A stretch of 13,571 nucleotides of DNA from JBLHKE01 sp047619485 (GTDB taxonomy: Bacteria > Verrucomicrobiota > Verrucomicrobiia > Verrucomicrobiales > DEV007): assembly GCA_047619485.1 (NCBI GenBank), contig JBLHKE010000126.1, positions 1 to 13,571 of the forward strand, given 5' to 3'. Every line of letters begins with the position of its first letter. Position 1 is the stretch's first letter. The position numbers were made by a program, and so were the translations under genes. Shown here one piece after another: positions 1 to 9,034 of the stretch. Below the pieces are notes generated by a model that was given only the letters and a program-made list of their open reading frames with translations, searched no databases and was not told where the DNA came from.

Positions 1-172
1 TGGAGCTTGATAAAATCCCCGCTGTCTTCGTTGCTAAAGCACCCACTATCACCAGATAGCTTAGCGTTTATCGCCTCGCCAGCGGGAATTTTCTCTGCGC
101 CCCATTTCCACAGCAGGTTTCCGGAGGTGCCCTTAAGGGCCTGTAAAGCCGATCACTGCCTGCTCGGAACTA
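1..172. other. Non-coding end region downstream of rnd
   Basis: No coding frame on either strand looks like a real protein here. The minus strand has only very short frames. A 12 bp palindrome GCCCTTAAGGGC (129-140) lies about 30 bp after the rnd stop, but it has no loop and no following T tract, so I do not call it a terminator. Confidence 0.5.
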
Positions 173-1348
173 TCAGTCCTCCGCGAGTAGCGGCACGAAT
201 GCCTTCTCCATCAGCTTGCGCTGCCAGTCCATGAACAACTCCTGCACCTTTTCCTCACTAGGCTCAGCGGCGAGTTGTTCAAGTGTGGCTTTGGCGGCAA
301 TCAGGGTCTGGTCGATCCCAAGATCCTCTGCGACGCGATCGCGATGAAGCTTCAACTTGGAAAAGCGGGAATCGGTACGGGGATCCTTGCGGCGACGCTC
401 TCGCTTGGGAATCGTCGGCCATTCGTCCTCCCCTGCCTCTTGTGCCTTGCGGACAGCTTTCCAAAATCGATCGCTTACCGGACGTGGGAAACGCGCTGGC
501 AGGCTTGGATTCTCCCCGGCATCAAGTTGGCCGACGATGTTCATGATCATCTCGTTGTTCATGATCTTGAAGGGCGGGCGGTCGCGGCGGCTGGCCTCAT
601 CATCGCGCCACAGCCATACCGTGCGAAGGTAGTGCAACGCACTTCGCTCGAGACGTCCCCATCCCTGGATCCGCCAGACCTGGTCAGGATCCTTCCCGGT
701 GCGTCCCAACACCGTCTTACGGGCGTTGATACAAGATTCGACAAACCAATCGGTGCGCCGGAGCGCCGCGACATGCGATTCGAGCACTTCGGTGATCGGG
801 AGCAGGTAGCGCACGTCGTTGACGGCATACTCGAGCATCTTCTCCGGGAGTGGGCGCTTTCCCCAATCGGCCTTCTGCGACTGCTTCGACAATTTGATAT
901 CGTAGTAGTGGGCGACCAAGTTGGCGAAACCGAACTGGCGCAATCCGATTAGGCGCGCCGCGGTTTGCGTGTCGTAAATCAATTCTGGAACGCGGTTGAA
1001 GGTGCGTCGCAACATCGTCATGTCGAAATCAGCGCCATGCATCCAGACCTTGGCCGTTTCGATAAAATCGATGAGCGGAGTCATCTCCTCCGGGCTCATT
1101 GTCAGCGGATCGATCAAAGCAAACCGCCCACGGCACCCGAACTGGATCAGGCAGAGCTTCTCCTCGTAGGAATGCAGACTATCTGCCTCGGTGTCTACAG
1201 CGCAGACGCACTCGGCCGGGTCGCCGAAACTCTCAAGGAATTCGACGAGGGTCTTTGCATCCTCGATGTAGGTGTGCTCGTTGGGAGCGATTGCTGGAGG
1301 GGCGACAACGCCCTCCGGTTCATTTCTTTCGGCCTTGGATTCTGGCAT
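173..1348 (-). CDS. rnd: Ribonuclease D, 3'-5' exoribonuclease (391 aa)
   Basis: This is a DEDD-superfamily exonuclease that trims 3' ends of structured RNAs such as tRNA precursors in the cytoplasm. The Exo I motif is DTEAD (D52, E54). Exo II is HGADFD (107-109 region, D109 aligning with the E. coli catalytic Asp). Exo III is EYAVNDVRYLLP (Y174, D178), the DEDDy form, so all catalytic residues are present. A first HRDC domain covers about 226-305. A second HRDC-like helical region covers about 328-388, with LGIDQTLIAAK inside. The length is close to the roughly 375 residues of E. coli RNase D; the extra is a short N-terminal extension of about 25 residues and a basic linker (315-325). The ATG at 1348 is preceded by AGGAAA about 8 bp upstream, one of the few recognisable ribosome binding sites here. 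It starts 50 bp after the rho stop, so co-transcription with rho is likely. Confidence 0.93.
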   Translation of the reverse strand: MPESKAERNEPEGVVAPPAIAPNEHTYIEDAKTLVEFLESFGDPAECVCAVDTEADSLHSYEEKLCLIQFGCRGRFALIDPLTMSPEEMTPLIDFIETAKVWMHGADFDMTMLRRTFNRVPELIYDTQTAARLIGLRQFGFANLVAHYYDIKLSKQSQKADWGKRPLPEKMLEYAVNDVRYLLPITEVLESHVAALRRTDWFVESCINARKTVLGRTGKDPDQVWRIQGWGRLERSALHYLRTVWLWRDDEASRRDRPPFKIMNNEMIMNIVGQLDAGENPSLPARFPRPVSDRFWKAVRKAQEAGEDEWPTIPKRERRRKDPRTDSRFSKLKLHRDRVAEDLGIDQTLIAAKATLEQLAAEPSEEKVQELFMDWQRKLMEKAFVPLLAED

Positions 1349-1398
1349 GCGCTAGCTTTCCTAATTCGGTTCCTGTGGGTTCTATTACGATCGCGACT

Positions 1399-3384
<1,986 letters not shown>

Positions 3385-3993
3385 TGGGTAAAATCGTTTA
3401 TTTGCTGTTCGAGGCGCGCTAGGCGCCCCTCGTTCCAAAGCACCACGTCAGCCCGCTCCATTTTTTCGTTGATGGGCATCTGGGCAGCGATGATGTTTTT
3501 CGCTAGGTCTTTGGGGAGTCCGCGCGTATCGGCGAGGCGTCTGATCTGGGTCTCGGGGCTTGCCGCGAGGGTGATTGAAAGATCGTGTTCGAAACGGTAA
3601 TCAGATTCGAACAATAGTGGGATGTCTGCTAGAAGGACGCGTTGATCCGCCGAAGCGGAAAGTCGCTGTCTCTCATCCTCATATCTCTTCCTGACGACGG
3701 GATGCAAGATGTTTTCGAGTGTTGCACGCTGCTGAGCGCTATCGAAAACCTGCTCCCGGAGCCGGGGCCGATCTAGTTGGCCATCGGACGATAGGACGGA
3801 ATCTCCAAATTCCTGAGAGATCTTTGCCACAATGTCGGGATTTGTCAAGAGCTGCTGGACAGCAGCATCGGCATCAAATAAAACACTACTCGCGGGCAAG
3901 GCTTTGAGTAAAAATTGAGCCGCGGTGGATTTCCCCATGGCGATGCCGCCAGTCAGTGCAATGACGAATGATTCGGGCATTCTAGAGGTTTGG

Positions 3994-4009
3994 CTAGCCA
4001 GTGGGCTAG
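3994..4009 (-). other. Small hairpin in the coaE leader
   Basis: CTAGCC and GGCTAG form a perfect 6 bp stem with a 4-nt loop, ending 13 bp before the coaE ATG. TGGCTAGCCA within it is also self-complementary. It could mask the initiation region, but a stem this short may be chance. Confidence 0.25.
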
Positions 4010-4033
4010 AGCGGAGGCGGAATCGTTTGGAGG

Positions 4034-4076
4034 GAGAAGATCCAAGAGCGAATCGTGAGCTGATTCTGATCTTCTC
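4034..4076. repeat. 9 bp inverted repeat upstream of coaE
   Basis: GAGAAGATC (4034-4042) and GATCTTCTC (4068-4076) are perfect inverted arms 25 bp apart. A second pair, GAATC (4050-4054) and GATTC (4062-4066), nests inside. It lies between the pilus-operon terminator and the coaE start, so it could be an operator or a folded mRNA leader. No known regulator or RNA family is recognised. Confidence 0.35.
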
Positions 4077-4107
4077 GGAAGGCTCACAAAGGTGATCTTT
4101 AAAACGA

Positions 4108-4143
4108 CTGAGGGCGAGGGAATTTTCATTCCCTCGCCCTCAG
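4108..4143 (-). terminator. Rho-independent terminator of the pilus-like operon
   Basis: A perfect 16 bp stem (CTGAGGGCGAGGGAAT with its complement) encloses a 4-nt loop. On the minus strand it starts 27 bp after the secretin stop codon and is followed by TCGTTTT. Strong GC base and a short T tract fit an intrinsic terminator acting on the secretin transcript. Confidence 0.88.
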
Positions 4144-4170
4144 CGAACCTTGATTTGTTTCGGGTGAACT

Positions 4171-6738
4171 CTAACGCGGGAAGAGATCGCCTGTAGGACC
4201 AGCAGCGCCACCAGCAGCAGCAGAAGGAGCTCCGCTGCGTGGGTCGAGGTCGTTGATGTTGCGACCAGATGGGTCGATCAGGCGAGCCGTCACGAAGATC
4301 ATCAAGTTGCGCTTGAAGTGGTTCTCAGCCTGGGAGCGGAACAAGCGACCGATGAGTGGCACATCTCCGAGGAATGGCACCTTATCGTTTGTCTCCTGGA
4401 CGTCCTCGCGGATCAGACCACCAACAGCGACCGTTTGACCGTCCCAGATGGTGACGTTGGTCTGGAGGCTGCGGACGGAGAACACCGGCTGCAGGATGCG
4501 GTTGTCAGTGAGGGTCACCTGCACCGGCTGGCCGAGTGCGTTGGTCGCCGAAGTCTGGATCGGAGAACCGTAGTTGATGAATCCTTCGAATTCGACCACT
4601 TCAGGGGCAAGGTTGAGGCTGATGGTGAAACCGTCAGCATCGACGTTTGGCTCGACCTCCATCGTGACACCCACGTTGCGGACATCGAATGCGGTCGGGT
4701 TTGCTGGGGTGACAGGGAAACCGCCACCGCTGCTCTGGTTGCCGCCGCCGCCGAATAGGCCACCGCCGCCACCGTTGTTGCCACCGAAGGTCTGTGGGAT
4801 CTCTGGTGGATCGTATTCAGTCGGGTAGATGAACTCGCGAATGATCTCGATCTTGGCACGCTGGCCAGCCGTGGTCACAACGCTCGGGGCGGACATGAGG
4901 TCAGCACCTTTCTTCTGGCTGAGAGCACGGATCACGACCTGGAACTGCGGGTCGGTGAAAACACCTGCGACACCGAAGACACCTGGAGTAACGCCGGTCG
5001 TATTGGAGACTGCATTGAGCAAGCCATCGATCGCGTTGGTCTGGATCGCTGCGCTACCGCTGCGGAGGCCGCCGGTGAGGGCCGTGCCACCCACTGGGAC
5101 GTCTGAACCTGGAGGCGTGAACGGGTAGTTCGTCGCATCGGCACCACTGAGGCCACCGCTGCCGAAGGCGCCCTTCGAGCCTGGGATGTTGAAGCCACCG
5201 AGGAGCCAGTCGAAACCAACTTCGTCAGTGTTCTCTTGGGTCACCTCAACGAACTTAGTCGTTACGAGGATCTGCTTCTTCACATTGTCGCGGATACTAT
5301 CGACGAAGACCTGGATCAGATCGACGTTTGGAACCGTGTTGCGCACCACCAACTCGGAGGTCGAAGCGATGTAACTAGCGGATGCGCCTTCAGGGAACGG
5401 AACACCAACGCCTTCGAGCACCTCGCGGGCTGTCGGACGGCGCTTGAGGCCTGCCGAGGCACCACCACCGCCACCGCCACCGAAGGGATCATCGACCACA
5501 GCACCGCCGTCATCGCCGCCAGCGCCACCTTTGTTGAGGAAGTCTGGTGGCACGCGGAAGGACGAAGTGATCAGCTGACCGGTATCGTCGAAGCCGGGGA
5601 TAATGACCACCGCGAGCGGATCGAGCTTGTATTTCAAGCCAGCTAGTTCGGTGGTAAACTTGAGTGCTTCACCGAGTGGGACGTTGGACAACTGGAGGTT
5701 GATCGGGGTGCCACCAAGGCCATCTGGGACAACTCCGTCACCAGCGGCTGAAGCACCGCTGGCCTTGATGATAATGTTAACACCCTTCTGACCTTCCGGG
5801 CTGCTAACGTCGAGCTCCTGAGCCTGACGGCGGAGGAAATCGACGGCTTCCTCGATCGTCGCTTCAGTGAAGTCGATGTTCGGGATAATGATGGTCTTGA
5901 GTTTCTGACGGATGTATTCAATGCCGTCGGACGAGGTCGCTAAGCCGCTGCGGTCAGGACCACCGAAGCTGACAGTTGGAACTGCCCACTCCCAGAGTTC
6001 GTCGACCTGGCTGAGCATCTTGCCGCGCATGTGATCGCGGGAAGTCTTGAAATACTGCTGGCGAGAAAGTTCCACCTGCTCCATCCCGCGACGGGCAGTC
6101 TCGTTGTATTTGTCGATGCGCAGGACAGCGTTGTATTGCTTCTCGGCATTGTCGTAGCGACCGATGTCGTAGTAACCGGTTGCCAAACGCAACAGGCGCT
6201 CGACCTCGTTGACGTCTTCGACGTGATCCTTCGTCATCGCCTGATTGTAATACTCAGGATCGGGAAGGCGGGCGAGGATGACTTTCGCCTTCTTGTGATC
6301 GGGAGCGATCTCAGGGGAGAGAACGAACTTCAGGAGTGATTCTGCCTCGGCGAAACGTCCCTGCTTTGCTAGTTCGTGGGAGTAGTCGACGGTGGCATCG
6401 GAAAGCGCGGTGGTCGCACGATCACGTGCGCCCTGTGTCATCGGTGCGCGTGGTAGTTTATCGAGAGCGGAGCGGTATTTCGCGATCGCGGCTTCGAGGT
6501 CACCCTCGGAGACGAGCTTGTCACCTTCGAGGATCTCTTCTTCCGCTTGTCGGACGCGCTCGAGACGGCGTGCAAGTTCGCGATCAGCAATCGAGTTGCC
6601 GCCACTGGAGAGGCCGTCAGATGAGATGCCGTCGGGTCCCGCCATCGCCATCGGCATGGTGGAGGGGAATAATCCCACAATCATCGACGCTCCTATGGCG
6701 AGCGGTAGGTGTCTTTGCAAAAGTTTCTTTTTGGTCAT
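4171..6738 (-). CDS. Amuc_1098-like type IV pilus/type II secretion secretin, PilQ position (855 aa)
   Basis: Secretins form the multimeric outer-membrane channel through which pili or secreted proteins pass. A signal peptide is clear: KKK near the start, a hydrophobic stretch, and AMA before residue 34. Residues about 62-230 are helical with TPR-like repeats (EGDLEAAIAKYRSAL, QGRFAEAESLLKFVL, IGRYDNAEKQYNAVL). An STN/N0-like region spans about 282-382 (IDFTEATIEEAVDFLRRQ; LSNVPLGEALKFTTELAGL). An N1-like domain spans about 434-485. The secretin barrel runs about 487-825 and includes the hallmark VPFLGDVPLIGRLFRS (787-802). Two glycine-rich inserts (402-430 and 652-674) and an Ala/Gly tail (836-851) look flexible. 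It is the last gene before a strong terminator, 113 bp after the Amuc_1099-like gene. The ATG at 6738 gives the signal peptide but has no Shine-Dalgarno. Secretin identity is certain; the Amuc_1098 assignment rests on TPR architecture and neighbours. Confidence 0.93.
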   Translation of the reverse strand: MTKKKLLQRHLPLAIGASMIVGLFPSTMPMAMAGPDGISSDGLSSGGNSIADRELARRLERVRQAEEEILEGDKLVSEGDLEAAIAKYRSALDKLPRAPMTQGARDRATTALSDATVDYSHELAKQGRFAEAESLLKFVLSPEIAPDHKKAKVILARLPDPEYYNQAMTKDHVEDVNEVERLLRLATGYYDIGRYDNAEKQYNAVLRIDKYNETARRGMEQVELSRQQYFKTSRDHMRGKMLSQVDELWEWAVPTVSFGGPDRSGLATSSDGIEYIRQKLKTIIIPNIDFTEATIEEAVDFLRRQAQELDVSSPEGQKGVNIIIKASGASAAGDGVVPDGLGGTPINLQLSNVPLGEALKFTTELAGLKYKLDPLAVVIIPGFDDTGQLITSSFRVPPDFLNKGGAGGDDGGAVVDDPFGGGGGGGASAGLKRRPTAREVLEGVGVPFPEGASASYIASTSELVVRNTVPNVDLIQVFVDSIRDNVKKQILVTTKFVEVTQENTDEVGFDWLLGGFNIPGSKGAFGSGGLSGADATNYPFTPPGSDVPVGGTALTGGLRSGSAAIQTNAIDGLLNAVSNTTGVTPGVFGVAGVFTDPQFQVVIRALSQKKGADLMSAPSVVTTAGQRAKIEIIREFIYPTEYDPPEIPQTFGGNNGGGGGLFGGGGNQSSGGGFPVTPANPTAFDVRNVGVTMEVEPNVDADGFTISLNLAPEVVEFEGFINYGSPIQTSATNALGQPVQVTLTDNRILQPVFSVRSLQTNVTIWDGQTVAVGGLIREDVQETNDKVPFLGDVPLIGRLFRSQAENHFKRNLMIFVTARLIDPSGRNINDLDPRSGAPSAAAGGAAGPTGDLFPR
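5461..5481 (-). repeat. Trinucleotide repeat encoding seven glycines in the secretin
   Basis: Seven consecutive GGT/GGC codons encode Gly420-426 in the linker between the N0-like and N1-like domains. A second Gly-codon-rich stretch lies at 4717-4785. Both are candidates for in-frame length variation. Confidence 0.5.
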
Positions 6739-6781
6739 TTGGGTTGGTGAATAACGTTGGTAGCTAGCTTGATTCGCTGTT

Positions 6782-6810
6782 TTTATACAGTCGGTTCGGG
6801 GATTGAAAGA
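6782..6810 (-). promoter_or_regulatory. Weak candidate internal promoter before the secretin gene
   Basis: Within the 113 bp gap before the secretin, the minus strand has TATAAA (6782-6787), 43 bp before the ATG, with a poor -35 (TTTCAA or TCTTTC at 15-17 bp) and an A9 run (6831-6839) further upstream. The gap is the second longest inside the block. The -35 is weak, so this is tentative. Confidence 0.2.
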
Positions 6811-6851
6811 GTAAAATGGTGACTTGGTGATTTTTTTTTAAGGAATCCTTA

Positions 6852-7877
6852 CTATTCAGCGTTTCCTAGGGATTTTTTAATGGTCTTCGGGTTCTTGCCC
6901 TCGGCGGTGGATTCGAGTTCCGCCGAGTCAGCAGTGATTTTCAGAATTTTCAGATCGGTGCCAGCACCGTCGAGTTTAAAAACATCGCCTTTATCATATT
7001 CGTCCTTTTTCGGGGTCATGCCCGCCCCTGGCCCATCGTAGGCGAAGCTGGCCTTGTAGACCGGGATGTCTACCTTCTCACGCTGGATCAGTTCGATCGT
7101 TTTACCGCTGGTAGAGTCGTCGACCATCACGAAGGGAACATCTTTTTTCACCCTACCGGTGGCAGGGTTGGCAACGTCCTTCTGCCCAGCTTCGAGCAAC
7201 TTGAAACGGTTGGCTTCTGGGCCACTCTCAGGGAAAGTCAAGCCCATTTCTGCCCAGGACGACCACTTCTCTTCTCGGGGAAGCCTCGCGCCTGGGGGAT
7301 CGATGCGCTTGATAGAGAAGGCGTTGCCTCCTGCGTTAGAGAACATCACGAGGTATGGCAAGGCAGTGATCTTGGTGAGCACTAGTTTACCAGTCGCATC
7401 CGGGTAGTCGTCCTTGTTGTTCGGATCTGTGCCACCCTCGAATTCTTGTTGATTCGAAAAACGGTCACCGTCTGGATCCATCTCGGCGACATCATTGCGC
7501 TCGAAGGGGAGCCTGTGATCCATCAGGTATTTGTTGCTGATTCCCTCGCGCACTCGCGTGCTCTCATCGAAAAGGTCGATCGGCTGCGGAGCGCCATTCT
7601 TCCAGACGATCGGGATGGAGGCGAAAAGGCGGTATTTCTTCTCGCTGTCCGTCGCAACTACGGGCTTCCACTCGCTCGGGGTATCTACATGGGTCGAAGC
7701 CTCGGTCACCTTTTCGGTTGGCGATTCCTCGAATTTTTTCCCGTCACCAATCTCAACATCTTGGAACTTCTGCCCGACGGCAAATGACTTCACGATCAGC
7801 ATCGACCCAACTACTAGGGTAATGAGACCAGTGACGATGAGCAGGACGCGATCGTAGTTCTTTTTTAGTTTTTCCAT
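6852..7877 (-). CDS. Amuc_1099-like pilus-system membrane protein, PilP position (341 aa)
   Basis: A short basic cytoplasmic N-terminus (MEKLKKNYDR) precedes one transmembrane helix (about 11-33). The rest should lie in the periplasm. Residues 134-146 hold DPDGDRFSNQQEF, followed by GTDPNNKDDYPD. This is a thrombospondin type 3-like calcium loop, common in exported proteins of this phylum. The C-terminal part (about 265-335) is predicted beta-rich (YDKGDVFKLDG, LKILKITADSAELES) and recalls the small beta domains of PilP/GspC that contact the secretin, but that is inference. It lies between the Amuc_1100-like gene (49 bp upstream) and the secretin, the place pilP holds in pilMNOPQ operons. No Shine-Dalgarno stands out before the ATG at 7877. 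Family assignment relies on position plus overall layout; function is not established. Confidence 0.82.
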   Translation of the reverse strand: MEKLKKNYDRVLLIVTGLITLVVGSMLIVKSFAVGQKFQDVEIGDGKKFEESPTEKVTEASTHVDTPSEWKPVVATDSEKKYRLFASIPIVWKNGAPQPIDLFDESTRVREGISNKYLMDHRLPFERNDVAEMDPDGDRFSNQQEFEGGTDPNNKDDYPDATGKLVLTKITALPYLVMFSNAGGNAFSIKRIDPPGARLPREEKWSSWAEMGLTFPESGPEANRFKLLEAGQKDVANPATGRVKKDVPFVMVDDSTSGKTIELIQREKVDIPVYKASFAYDGPGAGMTPKKDEYDKGDVFKLDGAGTDLKILKITADSAELESTAEGKNPKTIKKSLGNAE

Positions 7878-7926
7878 TTCGAATTCTTAAGGGCGATTTT
7901 TGGGGGAGTTGGCTTCTTAGGCAGCT

Positions 7927-8961
7927 TTAATTGTCTTTATCAGAGGTTTTCTCAGGACTGGCTGGCTCGCGGAAGCGGACGATGTCGATCAGCAGATCGG
8001 CGCGAACCTGTTCGGTGCCGAGGATTGGGAACACATCGATCATTGCCGATCGCTTCTCCTCGAAGGCTGGCGGCTCATCCGAACCGTCATCTACTACGGC
8101 CGGAACACCGGCATCCGCATCGACCCGGGTCGGGGTGTAAGTTTTTGTGCGCGACGGGCCAGCGGGGGTTTGGTTACCGATTTTCGCCCAGCGGATCCAA
8201 TAGAAGTATTCCTTATCATTGGAGAGCTTGTTGATAAGTTCGTTGATCGAATCCGGGGCTCCCGTGACCTGCATACGGATGCGGCTCACCTCGATCACAT
8301 CAGCCGTTTTGACTGTTGCAGCCTCCTTGCTCGATGCCGTCTTGTCGTCACGGTTGCGGTTGCTGCGCCGGTTGTTGCGTGGCTTCTTCACTGGCTCAGC
8401 CGGCTTGACTGCCTCCAACTCCCAGGCTTCGATGAAGCGTTTGAACGCATTGACCGAGTCGACTTCGGAATCGAGGGTTAGTTTCGCGAGATGGGAGATC
8501 CCGCCGAGACTCCACTCAAGCTTCTGCAACACCTCGGTGTTGCGGGCAGTCTCGGTGCGATATTTGTCCATCCCCATGTAGAAGTTGTCGCCCATGATCA
8601 CGCCAAGCTGTTTGGCTCTTACTTGGAACGGGGCGAGTTCGGCCTGAATCTTCTCACCGAACTTGGTGACGTCGACATCGGTCGGAAGCGGCTTCTGAGC
8701 AGCCTCAAGCTTCTTCATCAAGGCATCAACTGATGCGACGTATCCATCGACTTCAGTCTTTACCTTTTCGAGGTTCTCAGTGTCCGGGTGGAGCTGAGCA
8801 TTTTCGAGACGGTCGAGCGTGTCGCGGGTGCTATCGAATTCACCGATGGCCGCAGAGCTCGATTTCCATGCTGAGAAGGCGAAGAATCCGAGGCCGAGGA
8901 AGCCGATGAGGGTGATCCCGCTGTAAGTAGCGAGGAAGGTGTTTTGTTTAATCCAATCCAT
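7927..8961 (-). CDS. Amuc_1100-like pilus-system membrane protein, PilO position (344 aa)
   Basis: Layout matches Akkermansia Amuc_1100, a protein reported to activate host TLR2: a short N-terminus (MDWIKQN), one transmembrane helix (about 11-32, with GFLGLGFF), a charged helical region (about 40-110) and two alpha/beta domains. The C-terminal strand LGTEQVRADLLIDIVRF (314-330) resembles the GKEQV...LVHF end I recall for Amuc_1100, and both finish with an acidic, proline-containing tail. Amuc_1100 folds resemble PilN/PilO-type ferredoxin-like domains, so the likely role is a periplasmic alignment-complex subunit. Unlike the roughly 317-residue Akkermansia protein it has an Arg/Asn/Lys-rich insert (about 183-220, with KKPRNNRRSNRNR). 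It starts 73 bp after the PilM-like gene, across a C-rich spacer lacking a Shine-Dalgarno. Any host signalling role cannot be inferred for this organism. Confidence 0.88.
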   Translation of the reverse strand: MDWIKQNTFLATYSGITLIGFLGLGFFAFSAWKSSSAAIGEFDSTRDTLDRLENAQLHPDTENLEKVKTEVDGYVASVDALMKKLEAAQKPLPTDVDVTKFGEKIQAELAPFQVRAKQLGVIMGDNFYMGMDKYRTETARNTEVLQKLEWSLGGISHLAKLTLDSEVDSVNAFKRFIEAWELEAVKPAEPVKKPRNNRRSNRNRDDKTASSKEAATVKTADVIEVSRIRMQVTGAPDSINELINKLSNDKEYFYWIRWAKIGNQTPAGPSRTKTYTPTRVDADAGVPAVVDDGSDEPPAFEEKRSAMIDVFPILGTEQVRADLLIDIVRFREPASPEKTSDKDN

Positions 8962-9034
8962 GGTGGCGTGGTGTGGTCTAAGTGGGGGCTGGGTAAAAGG
9001 TGGTTGGCGGGTGGTTTGAGATGGGCGTCGGTGC
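8962..9034 (-). promoter_or_regulatory. C-rich, G-poor intercistronic spacer (rut-like)
   Basis: By hand count the transcript strand has 39 C and only 7 G in 73 nt, with no obvious hairpin. Such C-over-G unstructured RNA is what Rho loads on. It sits between the PilM-like and Amuc_1100-like genes, so it could permit Rho-dependent polarity. Composition is seen; function is inferred. Confidence 0.3.

Noticed and set aside
129..140. GCCCTTAAGGGC palindrome as the rnd terminator
   Set aside because: A loop-less palindrome without a T tract; more likely chance.
7..234. Plus-strand open frame of 75 codons at the window start
   Set aside because: It begins with TTG, runs into antisense rnd and shows no family or domain signal.
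275..952. Long plus-strand open frame (225 codons) opposite rnd
   Set aside because: It lies wholly antisense to a well-conserved RNase D and has no recognisable domain; GC-rich codon use creates such frames.
3385..3438. Extended TTG start for rho
   Set aside because: Adds 18 residues fully inside coaE; the ATG at 3384 opens the lysine-rich tail and is the simpler start.
6831..6850. Palindrome AAGGAATCCTT with T9 as a terminator after the Amuc_1099-like gene
   Set aside because: On the transcribed minus strand the palindrome is followed by A9, not T, and the stem has almost no loop.
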